Source: an uncultured Prevotella sp. (GTDB taxonomy: Bacteria; Bacteroidota; Bacteroidia; Bacteroidales; Bacteroidaceae). From it: a stretch of 33,115 nt of DNA. The stretch is taken from contig CADBVZ010000044.1 in assembly GCA_902798285.1 (NCBI GenBank), positions 1 to 33,115 on the forward strand, read 5' to 3'. Positions 1 to 8,589 of this stretch are shown here, piece by piece. Both the position numbers and the translations under genes were made by a program. The notes beneath the pieces were generated by a model. It was not told the origin of the DNA. It saw only the letters and a program-made list of their open reading frames with translations, and ran no database searches. How positions within the stretch are numbered: the first letter of the stretch is position 1; each line of letters begins with the position of its first letter.

Positions 1-1
1 A

Positions 2-187
2 TGGTCAACCACGATTACCGTCAGCGACGGCGACATCAAGTTCCGCTGGGATGCCTCGTGGACGATTAACCTCGGTGGCGACCTGAACGCCTTGACGCAG
101 GACGGCCCGAATATCCACATCAGCGCAGGAACCTATAAGATTGTGCTCGATGCAAACAATAACACCGCGACCATTACGGCAGTTTGA
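2..187 (+). CDS. SusE/SusF-like outer-membrane starch-binding protein, C-terminal end (partial)
   Basis: The reading frame is open from the left edge to a TGA at 185-187 and encodes 61 residues, including FRWDASWTINLGG and a closing AGTYKIVLDANNNTATITAV. This pattern (a FR..W.INLGG block, then NIHI..AGTYKI.LD) is typical of the C-terminal carbohydrate-binding domains of SusE/SusF-type lipoproteins, which bind starch on the cell surface of Bacteroidetes. The two alpha-amylase genes just downstream agree with a starch-use locus. Only the last domain is present, so SusE and SusF cannot be told apart. An ATG at position 1 is in another frame and is not the start. Confidence 0.7.
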   Translation, partial: WSTTITVSDGDIKFRWDASWTINLGGDLNALTQDGPNIHISAGTYKIVLDANNNTATITAV

Positions 188-222
188 TTCATACTTAGGT
201 TAGTTAGAAATTAGTTTAGTAG

Positions 223-258
223 AGGACTGCTGGACGCATGATTCTGGCAGTCCTTTTT
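223..258 (+). terminator. Rho-independent terminator after the SusE/F-like gene
   Basis: The arms AGGACTGC (223-230) and GCAGTCCT (247-254) are perfectly complementary with a 16-nt loop, and a T-run follows at once. It lies 36 bp after the stop codon and separates the SusE/F-like gene from the amylase gene. Confidence 0.85.
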
Positions 259-293
259 CTAAATATTATTATTCACCAATAACAAATACGATT

Positions 294-542
294 ATGAAAA
301 ATAAAAATTATTTCTTTCAAAGTCAAGTATGCTATTGTATCATGACAATACTTATGACTTTGGCTATGTCTGGTTGTTATGCCGATGTTGATGGTATTAC
401 AACGTCAAATTCATCCTCTCTTGGATTATCAACGGATAAAAAAAACTATTCGGTTTCTACATTATCTCCTTTGGATGATGTAATGATGCAGGCTTTTTAT
501 TGGAATGTCCCTGTGGATGAGACAAACCTCAATGGAACATGA
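294..542 (+). pseudogene. Alpha-amylase, N-terminal fragment of a frameshifted gene
   Basis: These 82 residues are the start of a GH13 alpha-amylase lipoprotein. A hydrophobic signal segment ends in a lipobox-like AMSGC (Cys28), followed by the family's opening motif PLDDVMMQAFYWNVPVD. The frame ends in TGA where the intact paralogue at 2885 continues with NGTWWDHLSSLASEL. Aligned to that paralogue, 19 bases are missing between the ACA (Thr) codon and the GCC (Ala) codon, which moves the rest of the gene into another frame. The base composition is more AT-rich than in the paralogue. The stop overlaps the next ATG as ATGA, so the downstream part could in principle be translated by coupling. 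A sequencing or assembly deletion is also possible. Confidence 0.8.
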
Positions 543-2389
543 AAGCCTCTGAATTAAAGTCAAGTGGAATATCTGCTATATGGACTCCTGGCCCTGCAAA
601 AGGAAACTGGGGTATCTTGGATAATGGCTATGGTATATACGACCACTATGATTTAGGTAATTATTATCAGAAAGGAAGTACAGAAACCAGATTTGGTAGC
701 CGTTCTGAATTAGAGACGATGATCCAGACTATGCATCAGAGTCCAAGAATAAACGTTTACTCAGATGTCGTTCTAAATCACGTTTACTCAAGTGATGAAA
801 ATGAAGAGGTTAATCCTGCGGTAAAAGCCTATGTTTTTAATGAGGCTAATTCTGAACAGTTCATGCCTTATCCAGCCAATGAAATCAAGTGGGTTGTCCC
901 AAATGCCTCTGCTGGAGACTATTACATACAGATAAAAGGCTATTGTTTGCCTTGGTCTTCTCCATCAACGGAAAGGGGATATGATGTTATGATAAGATGG
1001 GATAACAGCATAACTACAAATGATATTAATTGGGAATATGAACCGAATGACGGAGGAGGTTATTATAACACATTTCCAGCATCGGGCAAAACGGTGCGTG
1101 GACATATAGGCAGCCAGTCTGATATAGACGAATATAAAATAACGTTGACGACAGCCCATGATATTGAGATTCGCCTTACGGCTAAAAAAGAGTATGGTTC
1201 ACCAATGCAATGGATTGATGCAGGAAGTATGCTAGGATATTATCCAGTTGCTATATGGCACAATGGCTCCAATCTTGCAAGTTCTCAACTACAAGCTAGG
1301 ACTAACACCTATATCACATATCCAACTCACACAGGAACAGGCGAGCCTAATTACAGCTGGACATATAGCCACTTCCACCCTGTTGACGTTAATGACTGGT
1401 TAGGGGGATATGGAACTGATGAAATCGTAACAAATACGAAATTCTTCGGAAATGACTTTAACACTTTTGACACATCGGTACAGACTCGCTTAGGAGATTG
1501 GGGGAAATGGCTTGTCAATACTGTCGGATTCGACGGATTCAGGCTGGACTTCGTACGTGGATTCCAAGAACAGTTCGTAGCAGACTGGGTTAATGGCCTT
1601 CCTTTGGTAAATGGTGTACAGCCTTTTATCGTCGGAGAATACTGGGGAGCTGATTATCGAATAAAGAATTGGGTTAATACTATCGCTTCTTTAGGTGCTG
1701 ATGTTGACGGATTCGACTTCCCATTGAAGAATACATTAACAGATATGTGCAATAGTTCTGGATCAGATTTTGATATGTCATGGCTGAATCATGCAGGTTT
1801 GGTTCGCAATAATGCAGGTAATTCTCTGCCTGGAACGTCTGTCGTGACATTCCTTGATAATCATGATACGGGCAAGGAACATGACAAATGGGTAACAAAA
1901 GACTTCCATCTCGGATATGCATATCTGTTAACACATGAAGGGAGACCATGTATTTTCTATCCACATTTCTTCGGTGATACTATTGTAGATGCAGATGACA
2001 GTACGAAAACCGTAACTCCACCATCATGGCTGAAAGACTGTCTTAAAGATCTTATAGCTATCAGAAAGACATATCTTGGCGGATCTCTTGTAGTTTTGAG
2101 TGAAATAGGAAATCCGTATCCGTCAGGGGATGTACAGGATGTCTATATTGCAAGAAGGCAAGGAAATGGGACAAAGGACGGTGCTATAATCGTGCTTAAC
2201 AACAATGACACAAATACAAAATCCTTATGGGTTACGGTTAATGCAACGGGATTCTCAGACTGGTCCGGACTAACTCTTGTGAACGTCCTTAATACAACAG
2301 AAACAGTAACCGTTCAAGCAGACGGACGAGTAGAATTAGGTGCTCCTGCTAGAAGTTATAGCATTTGGGTAAAACAGTCAGATCTGTAA
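539..2389 (+). pseudogene. Alpha-amylase (GH13) body, separated from its signal peptide by a frameshift
   Basis: The frame encodes 616 residues of a GH13 alpha-amylase resembling the archaeal-type group (PAKGNWGI...YDHYDLGNY, QKG..ETRFGS). The catalytic regions are intact: DVVLNH (76-81), FDGFRLDF with the nucleophile Asp337, VGEYWG with the acid/base Glu367, and FLDNHD with Asp440. Between roughly residues 104 and 262 it is much longer than the paralogue at 2885 and carries an extra beta-rich segment with EPND...GHIGSQSDIDEYKITL, resembling a PPC-type (bacterial pre-peptidase C-terminal) domain placed in domain B. The first beta strand of the barrel and the export signal are in the upstream fragment in another frame, so as it stands this part would be cytoplasmic and probably inactive. 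Confidence 0.85.
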
Positions 2390-2400
2390 AACAGCTTTTC

Positions 2401-2438
2401 GTTATGGATATGGAGATTCACCATATCCATAACTTTTT
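2401..2438 (+). terminator. Rho-independent terminator after the broken amylase
   Basis: There is a 13-bp perfect stem, GTTATGGATATGG (2401-2413) with CCATATCCATAAC (2421-2433), a 7-nt loop and a T5 tract. It begins 11 bp after the amylase stop codon. Confidence 0.9.
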
Positions 2439-2467
2439 AGGTGTATGCATAAGAGAACTGTAGCAGA

Positions 2468-2866
2468 ATGATGCATAAGAAACTTATCTTAAAACAAGAT
2501 ATGCTTGATGCATTCAAGAAACTTGGAATGCAACAGGGAATGACGGTGATGGTTCATTCTTCGCTAAGCAGTCTAGGCTATGTGTGCGGAGGGGCACAGA
2601 CCGTTATTCGGGCTCTGCTTGAAACCGTCACACGCGAGGGTACTATCGTGATGGCTACCGAGTCCTGGAAAAATTTCGACCCCGATGCAGACATTCACAA
2701 CGAAGTCGGTAGTGACGAATGGCAGGCTATCCGCGACAACTGGCCAGCATTCGAGCAGTCCCCTTCACGTTCAAAGGTGCGGCTTAAAAATGCCACCCTG
2801 TGACTGATACGCTAACGGGAACTGGTGGACTTTGCCGTGGAATGGATGGAAAAGAATCGTAAATAA
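2468..2866 (+). pseudogene. Aminoglycoside 3-N-acetyltransferase (AAC(3)-family) remnant
   Basis: The first 111 residues (2468-2803) match the N-terminus of AAC(3)-type acetyl-CoA-dependent N-acetyltransferases: MTVMVHSSLSSLGYVCGGAQTVI, then EGTIVMATESWKNFDPD and NWPAFEQSPSRSK. Family members are about 260-270 residues long. Here the frame stops shortly after the FEQSPSRS segment, and after two in-frame stops (TGA 2801-2803, TAA 2813-2815) it resumes with a plausible C-terminal tail, RELVDFAVEWMEKNRK, ending at 2866. Most of the middle and C-terminal half is therefore missing, so no activity is expected. Many such homologues are not proven resistance enzymes. Confidence 0.75.
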
Positions 2867-2884
2867 CTAATAAGTATAAGCAAT

Positions 2885-4510
2885 ATGAAGAATTTGAGAT
2901 TTGAAAAAGACGTTATTGTAGCGGTTGCTGTTTGCTCGCTCACCGCTTGCTCTACTCAGAAGAAAGAATCGTTGCAGCCGTTGGACGATGTGATGATGCA
3001 AGCGTTCTATTGGGATGTGCCTGTGGATGACCAGGCAAAGAACGGCACATGGTGGGATCACCTTTCTTCGTTGGCGTCGGAACTTAGGGCCGCTGGCATC
3101 AGCAGCCTGTGGACGCCCATTCCCGCAAAGGGCAATTGGGGCATCTATGACAGCGGCTATGGCATCTACGACCATTATGACCTCGGCAATTATGAGCAGA
3201 AGGGCACGGTAGAAACGCGCTACGGCAGTCGTGCGGAACTGGGGCTGATGATTGCCACGATGCACAAAGCGGGCATCAAGGTCTATTCCGACGTGGTGCT
3301 GAATCACCTCTATGGTGGAGATGAGAACTTCGAGGCCAATCCCGCTGTCACGGCGTACGCCAAGGGCGGGCTGCGCCTCGGCGAAGCCAAAGCGGGCCAT
3401 GGCGAGCCGTACCCCGAGAGCGACATCCAATGGAAGAACGATACGGCTTATACGCGGACGCATCTTTTCTTCCCCAAGCACACAGGCAATGGTGAGCCAA
3501 ACTACGAATGGCACTATCAGCACTTCCATCCGTCGTCGGCATCGGATTCGTTGACGGATTTCACCGACGATGAGCTGCGGCCACGTACCAAGTTCTTCGG
3601 CAACGACCTCGACACGTATAATGAGGAGGTGCAGCAGCGACTCTGTGACTGGGGCAAATGGTTGAAGGGCACGATTGGCTTTGATGGTTTCCGTTTGGAC
3701 TTTGTGCGGGGCTTGCAGCCTGAATTCGTCAGCCTTTGGGTAGAGGGCTTGCCATTGCAGGATGGTAAGCAGCCGTTTATCGTCGGTGAATATTGGGCCG
3801 AGAATGGACGGTATATTAAGGAGTGGGTGGATAGCGTTGCGAAAGGCGGTGCCGATGTTCATGCCTTCGATTTCCCTCTGAAGTTCGCGCTCACCGAGAT
3901 GTGCAACAAGTCGGGTGATGAATTTGACATGTCACGCCTGGCTCATGCGGGGATGATTCGTGGCTATGGTCTGCCCGCTGATAACATCGTAACCTTCGTG
4001 GATAACCACGACACGGGCAAGGAGCATGACAAATGGCTCGTCAAGGATTACGCGATGGCCTACGCCTATATCCTCACCCACGAGGGTACGCCCTGCGTGT
4101 TCTATCCCCATTTCTATGCCGTCACCCAGCACGACGTGGATAATCCGTCATTAGAAGTTACGTCACCATCAGACTTGCAACAGACTATCCGCCAGTTAAT
4201 CGACATTCGCCGTCAGTATCTCGGTGGCACATTAGCAGTCTTAACAGAATCAGATAAGCACCTCTACGTTGCCCGCCGTCAGGGAAATGGAGTAAAGGAC
4301 GGAGCCATCATCGTGCTCAACAACCACGACACCGACACCCTCAGCATCACCCTCAATGTATGTCCTGACGGCTTCACCGACTGGTCAGGCCAGACGCTGG
4401 TCAATCTCCTAAACCCAAACGAGACCATCACTATCAGCAATGACGGCCAAGCCACCCTGTCAGCCCCCAAACGCTATTTTTCCATATGGACGCTTCAAAA
4501 TAACCGTTAA
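2885..4510 (+). CDS. Alpha-amylase (GH13) lipoprotein
   Basis: This 541-residue protein hydrolyses internal alpha-1,4 bonds of starch. A short hydrophobic N-terminus ends in SLTAC (lipobox, Cys22), so it is probably lipid-anchored in the envelope. The GH13 barrel starts at PLDDVMMQAFYWDVP (32-46). Visible catalytic regions are DVVLNH (136-141), GFDGFRLDF with nucleophile Asp272, VGEYW with acid/base Glu302, and FVDNHD with Asp373. The final 120 residues form the usual C-terminal beta domain. The MQAFYWDVP...WW opening and QKGTVETRYGS resemble the archaeal-type alpha-amylase subfamily. It is GC-richer than its broken paralogue upstream, and the remnant of an acetyltransferase gene lies just before it. 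A strong terminator follows. Confidence 0.93.
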   Translation: MKNLRFEKDVIVAVAVCSLTACSTQKKESLQPLDDVMMQAFYWDVPVDDQAKNGTWWDHLSSLASELRAAGISSLWTPIPAKGNWGIYDSGYGIYDHYDLGNYEQKGTVETRYGSRAELGLMIATMHKAGIKVYSDVVLNHLYGGDENFEANPAVTAYAKGGLRLGEAKAGHGEPYPESDIQWKNDTAYTRTHLFFPKHTGNGEPNYEWHYQHFHPSSASDSLTDFTDDELRPRTKFFGNDLDTYNEEVQQRLCDWGKWLKGTIGFDGFRLDFVRGLQPEFVSLWVEGLPLQDGKQPFIVGEYWAENGRYIKEWVDSVAKGGADVHAFDFPLKFALTEMCNKSGDEFDMSRLAHAGMIRGYGLPADNIVTFVDNHDTGKEHDKWLVKDYAMAYAYILTHEGTPCVFYPHFYAVTQHDVDNPSLEVTSPSDLQQTIRQLIDIRRQYLGGTLAVLTESDKHLYVARRQGNGVKDGAIIVLNNHDTDTLSITLNVCPDGFTDWSGQTLVNLLNPNETITISNDGQATLSAPKRYFSIWTLQNNR

Positions 4511-4520
4511 TATTATTATA

Positions 4521-4550
4521 AGGGTCTTCTTTATTAAGGAGACTCTTTTT
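4521..4550 (+). terminator. Rho-independent terminator after the intact amylase
   Basis: AGGGTCTTCTT (4521-4531) pairs with AGGAGACTCT (4537-4546 region) through an 11-bp stem with a few G-T wobbles, and a T5 run follows. Confidence 0.75.
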
Positions 4551-4617
4551 AATATAAGTTTATTTAAACAATAAAAATAATAATCGATAATTTCAAAGGA
4601 AAAAAATCTGCAAAAAG

Positions 4618-4649
4618 TTTGTTTTGTTCAACTACTATTCGTACCTTTG
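4618..4649 (+). promoter_or_regulatory. Bacteroidetes-type promoter in an intergenic region without a gene
   Basis: TTTG (4618-4621) is followed after 20 bp by TACCTTTG (4642-4649), a full match to the Bacteroidetes consensus. No protein-coding frame follows for more than 500 bp, so it probably drives a small RNA. Confidence 0.7.
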
Positions 4650-4655
4650 TACCCG

Positions 4656-4840
4656 CAATTGAGGTCAATAAAGAGTTATTGATGTTTACGCAAATCGCGG
4701 AGAATTTCGGACTCCTGTATGTAACTAATTCGTAACCTCTTCAAAATATAGGCTCTAATCATTACTGAAAGTCAATAAGTTATCAAAAATCGGCGGTTTA
4801 CTCCGACTAAAGTCCAGGTTTACTCCGGGCCTTTTTTAGC
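4656..4840 (+). ncRNA. Possible small structured RNA
   Basis: A transcript starting about 7 bp after the promoter at 4618-4649 would cover this stretch. It contains nested complementary segments: CCGC (about 4653) with GCGG (about 4697), enclosing TCAATAA/TTATTGA with a 4-nt loop. GGAG/CTCC follows. Near the end there are two direct copies of GGTTTACTCCG just before GGCC and a T6 run at about 4830-4836. I do not recognise a known RNA family. The terminator stem is unclear, so the 3' end is a guess. The rest of the gap to 5215 holds the palindrome at 4901 and the promoter at 5041. Confidence 0.35.
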
Positions 4841-4900
4841 AATTAACAATTTAACAATTTGGTTGATTTTTGTTTGTACAAAAAAATACTCAACTTTACC

Positions 4901-4938
4901 TATCCTTTATTATAAATTATAATTTATAATAAAGGATA
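4901..4938. repeat. Perfect 38-bp AT-rich palindrome
   Basis: The arms 4901-4919 and 4920-4938 are exact reverse complements with no loop, starting TATCCTTTATTATAAATTA. It is too AT-rich and lacks the T-run of a normal terminator. It sits between the possible small RNA and the promoter of the next cassette. It could be an operator, a cruciform or replication-related site, or the trace of an element end. Confidence 0.8.
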
Positions 4939-5040
4939 AATTTTTACTGGTAAATGATTCATAACGGCGGATTTTTAATAACCAGTCTAAAATGGACCAA
5001 ATAGTTAAAATGTTAAAAAGTCAAAAACTCAGCTAATGCT

Positions 5041-5071
5041 TTTGTTTTGTCATGGAAAAGTATTACCTTTG
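5041..5071 (+). promoter_or_regulatory. Bacteroidetes-type promoter for the 5216 gene
   Basis: TTTG (5041-5044), a 19-bp spacer, then TACCTTTG (5064-5071). The gene start at 5216 leaves a leader of about 140 nt. Confidence 0.75.
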
Positions 5072-5215
5072 CACATCACTTTATTGGATAACACGTGAGG
5101 AGGTAGACCTTAATTATAGAATACCCTATCACAACTATTTTTTCGAAATGCATAGCAGCATCCAGACTTGGGTACTGATAAGTTTGATTATGTTTAATTT
5201 TAAATAATATATAAT

Positions 5216-5665
5216 ATGTGTATAGCACAAGAAAAAATATTAGATGCTATTTCGAAAATGAAGGTTGAGAAGATTATTATTAACACGGGTACAATTAACG
5301 TCACCGAAAGGTGTAACCTCGCCGGTTCTGAAACCAAGAAGACGAAGACGGTAAAGGTGGAGATACTGAAACAGTGTGCGGAGAAGGTAAAGCATCTGTT
5401 CTGGGAACCATGCGCCATCACAGTAGTTTACTGCATAGGCCGTGACTTGTATGATTATAAGAAATCATATAGCCAGTTTGAGCGCGACTTCAGATGTAGT
5501 GCAAAGATCATCTCGCGCACCATCACCAACAATCCGTATATGAGCAAGCATGTGAATGAGTGGGATGAATTAAATGCTCCATCACGTGCTCTGGTGCTTA
5601 AGGAAGCTTTTATTGCTGAGGTAGAAGAAATGCTCAATTCGCAGGAGTATGTGGAAAATACCTAG
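5216..5665 (+). CDS. Hypothetical protein, 149 aa
   Basis: I do not recognise this protein. It has no signal peptide or membrane segment and looks like a small soluble, mixed-charge protein with a lysine-rich stretch (TKKTKTVKVEILKQ) and a mostly helical C-terminus. It has its own promoter and is followed by a strong terminator, so it is a single-gene unit. It lies directly before the small OB-like protein and the BT4734/DUF3987 protein, a setting that resembles the mobile-element-like cassettes common in Bacteroides and Prevotella genomes. A role in that cassette is inference from position only. Confidence 0.7.
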   Translation: MCIAQEKILDAISKMKVEKIIINTGTINVTERCNLAGSETKKTKTVKVEILKQCAEKVKHLFWEPCAITVVYCIGRDLYDYKKSYSQFERDFRCSAKIISRTITNNPYMSKHVNEWDELNAPSRALVLKEAFIAEVEEMLNSQEYVENT

Positions 5666-5708
5666 GAAAATTTCCACATTATAGGCATTTATGTAGAAAT
5701 TACTTAGG

Positions 5709-5740
5709 AAAGTGGTCTAAATTCTTAGGCCACTTTTTTT
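5709..5740 (+). terminator. Rho-independent terminator after the 149-aa gene
   Basis: AAAGTGGTCTAA (5709-5720) pairs with TTAGGCCACTTT (5725-5736), one G-T wobble, loop ATTC, then a T run to 5740. Confidence 0.85.
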
Positions 5741-5819
5741 ATTGTTTGTACCTTCGCAACCGCAAACAAGCTTGTACGCACTTATACATTAAAGATTAAA
5801 CATTAAAACATTAAATATT

Positions 5820-6095
5820 ATGACTACATTGATTTGTAAGGTTGTGAGTCAGACGGAGCCCAGCTTCGTGACCACGCAGAAGGGAGAACAATTAGCTAAG
5901 AGTTATATCCGGCTGAAGGAGCTGGGCGGCGATTATGCTGATGAGTACAGTTGTGCCGTATTGGGCAATCTGGCCCAATGCCGGTTCCAGACTGGCGAGA
6001 CAGTGGCTGCCACACTGCGTTTCCGAATTTTCGAAAACAATGGCAACTCGTATCAGGACGTAACGGCTATCGATATCGTAAAACTACATCCTTAA
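5820..6095 (+). CDS. Small OB-like protein of a BT4734/DUF3987 cassette
   Basis: This 91-residue protein has alternating beta-rich segments (LICKVVSQTE, KSYIRLKELGG, EYSCAVLGNLAQ, VAATLRFRIFENNG, YQDVTAIDIVKL), which suggest a single OB-type barrel such as those of small nucleic-acid-binding proteins. No catalytic motif is seen. It ends 4 bp before the ATG of the primase/helicase-like gene and is clearly co-transcribed with it. A poor match to a -7 box, TACCTTCG, lies at 5749-5756. The function as a single-strand-binding accessory is inferred from fold impression and context, not from a recognised signature. Confidence 0.75.
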   Translation: MTTLICKVVSQTEPSFVTTQKGEQLAKSYIRLKELGGDYADEYSCAVLGNLAQCRFQTGETVAATLRFRIFENNGNSYQDVTAIDIVKLHP

Positions 6096-6099
6096 TCCC

Positions 6100-8583
6100 A
6101 TGTTTTATTTTCAACAACACAAGGCGGCTCAGTGCGAGCCGTGCCCCGCCGCCAAGTTCAAGCAGGTGACGAAGGTGCCGTGGGTGGCGCGGAAGGTCGA
6201 TGAAGTGCGGCGCCTGAAGGCCAACGGGCAGATCGACGAGTCGAAGAAAATGAAGGATTCGCTGCCTGGCATGATATTCCAGGCCAAAGAGGTGATAGAG
6301 ACGATTGGCACCACCAAAGGCTTCAACCTGGGTGTGCCCGGACTCTGGCGCGTGAAGAAGGCCTGCGTGCTGAACGGACTCGTGATGTGCGACTTCGACC
6401 ATGTGGGCAACGATCCCAGGAAAGTTTTCCAAGATTTAGTAGACAAGGAGTCAAGGAGACAGGGAGTGCAGGACATTACTCAGATCATGGATAACCTGGG
6501 CATCGTGCTCTTCTTTATTACCCCTGGTGGCGAAGGGCTCAAGTCGGTTCATAAGGCTCGCATGGAGTGGGGCGGACTGGATACCAATCAGATTGAGATG
6601 GCCAAGCTGCTGGGGCTCTCGGTCACGATTGATAAATCTTGTAAAGATTCTTCAAGACTGTCATACATCCCGAAATGGGACGATATTCTATTCATTAACG
6701 AACAGGAACTCTTTAATTATGATAATCCTTTATACGACGAGAAGTACGGCCGACCATACCGCGAAGGCAATACTCAGACGAGTCTTAATTTCACTGAAAC
6801 TGCAAGTGGAAAAGATGATCAGCCTGCTGAACTGAAGAGCCCAGACGATCTGGGCGATATCATACTCTATACTGACGAGAACGGTGAGTACTGCTATCAC
6901 GGTGTGCCCTACAAAGAACTAGTGGCCAAGTACAATGAAATCAAGGGCGGCAAACCCAAAGTGGGCGACCGGCATCAGCGTATGCTGGAACTATCGGGCG
7001 ATATGCGACGTATCGTGGATAACCGGCCGGCCAACGTGTTCTGGCTGATGCAGCAGACCGACTTCTATACGGATTTTGTAAAAGAAGATCGAGTGCTGGA
7101 ACTCATTAGGATGGCTAAATCGGTGTGTGAATATCGCCCGCGCGGCGCCATGAGCGACGAGCTCGCTGCTACCCTCGATGCCTTCGGCATTAAGTACCAG
7201 AAGAAGGACGTGGTGCAGAACACGCTGCCCTATGACGACTGGGCCGACCGATTGGAGGAGATTCCCCTGGGATGCTATGAGCCTGCCATCGCCCACATCG
7301 ATAACCACCGTGTGAAGCCGGGCGGCGTGATCTCGGCCTCGGGCATGTACTCCTCGCTGCTCACGCGCTGCAACTATCAGAACTGGGAGGGCGACATGCA
7401 GCGACTCAACTCGCTGGTGCTGATGTGTGGTGCACCGGCATCGGGCAAGTCGCTGGCCAAGAAACAGGACGACCACATCATGCTGACCATGCGCGAGAGT
7501 GACAAACCGGCCCGCGAGGCCGAGAAAGCCTACAAGCGCGAGAAGGCTGCTCGCGCCACGAGTAGTAAGGCGCAGAAGGGCGAGGCGCTTCAGGAGCCGG
7601 GTGGCATCATCCGCTACAACGTGGTAAAGGTGTCGAACAACCGTTTCTACCATCATGCCGACAACAATCGCGAGATGGGTTACGACGGTGAGGAGTGGTT
7701 CCTGCATCAGTATATGTTCTCGACAGAGCTGCTCTCGCTGGTGAATGCCAAGGGCGGTTTCCAGGAGAAGCGCGACATCATGCTGCAGGCTTTCCACAAC
7801 GAGCGCAACGGTGTGGACTATGCCAACTCGGACTCGGTGAACGCCTCGATGCCTATGATGTTCTCGGGCGTGTTCACCTGTACGCGCACCTCGCTGCAGC
7901 AGTTCATCAATGCCCGTAATATCGGTGATGGTATGTCGACTCGACTCACCACGTGGCTGATGCCCGAGGAGGATTATCACACCAATGCCTACCGCTCCAA
8001 GCGGCGCGACCAGAAGCCGCTGCGCGAGATGGAGGAGTGGGGCAGACGGTTCGACCGCCTGAAGTGCGAGATACGTGGCATAGAACCGCTGGTAAAACAT
8101 GTGTACGATCTCTGTGCCGCACTCGGCGAGGAGGCTTGCATCAACGACGACAAGGTGCTGAATCTGGAGCGCATGCGATTGCAGGACAAGATTCTGGCCG
8201 TGTGCATTCCGCAGGTCATCTCCACGCAGCCCTCATGGGAGGAGTTCGCCCGCACGGGCAACGCCAGGATCGAACAGCATCATCTGGACTTTGCCGACCT
8301 GATGTGCGAGATCATCAACCGCTGTGAGGATGCCTTGTTCGGACAGTTGTTGCAAGACATGTACAACAACGAGGCGCGCGACACGCAGATACGTCATGTG
8401 TACGACAAGACGGCGCGTTTCTTCTCGCAGTTGCCCGATGAGTTTACCACTCAGGATGTGATGCGCATCTGGGGTTACTCGCAGGTGGAAAGTGCATCGC
8501 GCAAGGCCAACGAGTTTGTGAAGAACCGTACCGCCGAGAAGATCAAGAACGGACAATACAAGAAACTATCAACAAGCATTTAA
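6100..8583 (+). CDS. BT4734-like N-terminal domain / DUF3987 protein (primase-helicase-like)
   Basis: This 827-residue protein has the two-part build of a widespread Bacteroidetes family. Residues about 20-230 match the BT4734/BF3469 (VirE N-terminal-like) domain, with MCDFDHV (Asp98, Asp100), TPGGEGLKSVHKARM (141-155) and DKSCKDSSRLSYIP (178-191). That spacing of two acids, a GGEGLK loop and a D...SR segment resembles archaeo-eukaryotic primase-type enzymes. Residues about 390-800 are DUF3987-like, with a Walker A motif CGAPASGKS near residue 443. The gene sits between the OB-like protein and the peptidase with 4- and 6-bp gaps. Such genes occur in many copies in Bacteroides genomes, usually near a cell-wall hydrolase, and are thought to belong to mobile or phage-like elements. 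The activity is not proven. Confidence 0.88.
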   Translation: MFYFQQHKAAQCEPCPAAKFKQVTKVPWVARKVDEVRRLKANGQIDESKKMKDSLPGMIFQAKEVIETIGTTKGFNLGVPGLWRVKKACVLNGLVMCDFDHVGNDPRKVFQDLVDKESRRQGVQDITQIMDNLGIVLFFITPGGEGLKSVHKARMEWGGLDTNQIEMAKLLGLSVTIDKSCKDSSRLSYIPKWDDILFINEQELFNYDNPLYDEKYGRPYREGNTQTSLNFTETASGKDDQPAELKSPDDLGDIILYTDENGEYCYHGVPYKELVAKYNEIKGGKPKVGDRHQRMLELSGDMRRIVDNRPANVFWLMQQTDFYTDFVKEDRVLELIRMAKSVCEYRPRGAMSDELAATLDAFGIKYQKKDVVQNTLPYDDWADRLEEIPLGCYEPAIAHIDNHRVKPGGVISASGMYSSLLTRCNYQNWEGDMQRLNSLVLMCGAPASGKSLAKKQDDHIMLTMRESDKPAREAEKAYKREKAARATSSKAQKGEALQEPGGIIRYNVVKVSNNRFYHHADNNREMGYDGEEWFLHQYMFSTELLSLVNAKGGFQEKRDIMLQAFHNERNGVDYANSDSVNASMPMMFSGVFTCTRTSLQQFINARNIGDGMSTRLTTWLMPEEDYHTNAYRSKRRDQKPLREMEEWGRRFDRLKCEIRGIEPLVKHVYDLCAALGEEACINDDKVLNLERMRLQDKILAVCIPQVISTQPSWEEFARTGNARIEQHHLDFADLMCEIINRCEDALFGQLLQDMYNNEARDTQIRHVYDKTARFFSQLPDEFTTQDVMRIWGYSQVESASRKANEFVKNRTAEKIKNGQYKKLSTSI

Positions 8584-8589
8584 AAATTT

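Noticed and set aside
539-542. ATGA overlap as a programmed frameshift or reinitiation site in the amylase
   Set aside because: Nineteen bases are missing compared with the paralogue, removing part of the barrel start; a deletion explains this better than recoding.
2869-2880. TAATAAGTATAA as another copy of the TATAnnTATA box
   Set aside because: It differs from the box at one position and lies 4 bp before the amylase start codon, with no -7 element at 38-40 bp.
2867-3862. A 331-aa open frame on the minus strand
   Set aside because: It is antisense to the intact alpha-amylase and reflects its GC-rich codons.
4880-4940. TATAnnTATA-type box within the AT-rich palindrome
   Set aside because: The TTATA and TATAA segments there are three bases apart rather than two, and no -7 element lies at the required distance.
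6991-8100. A 369-aa open frame on the minus strand
   Set aside because: It is antisense to the BT4734/DUF3987 gene, whose motifs are clear.
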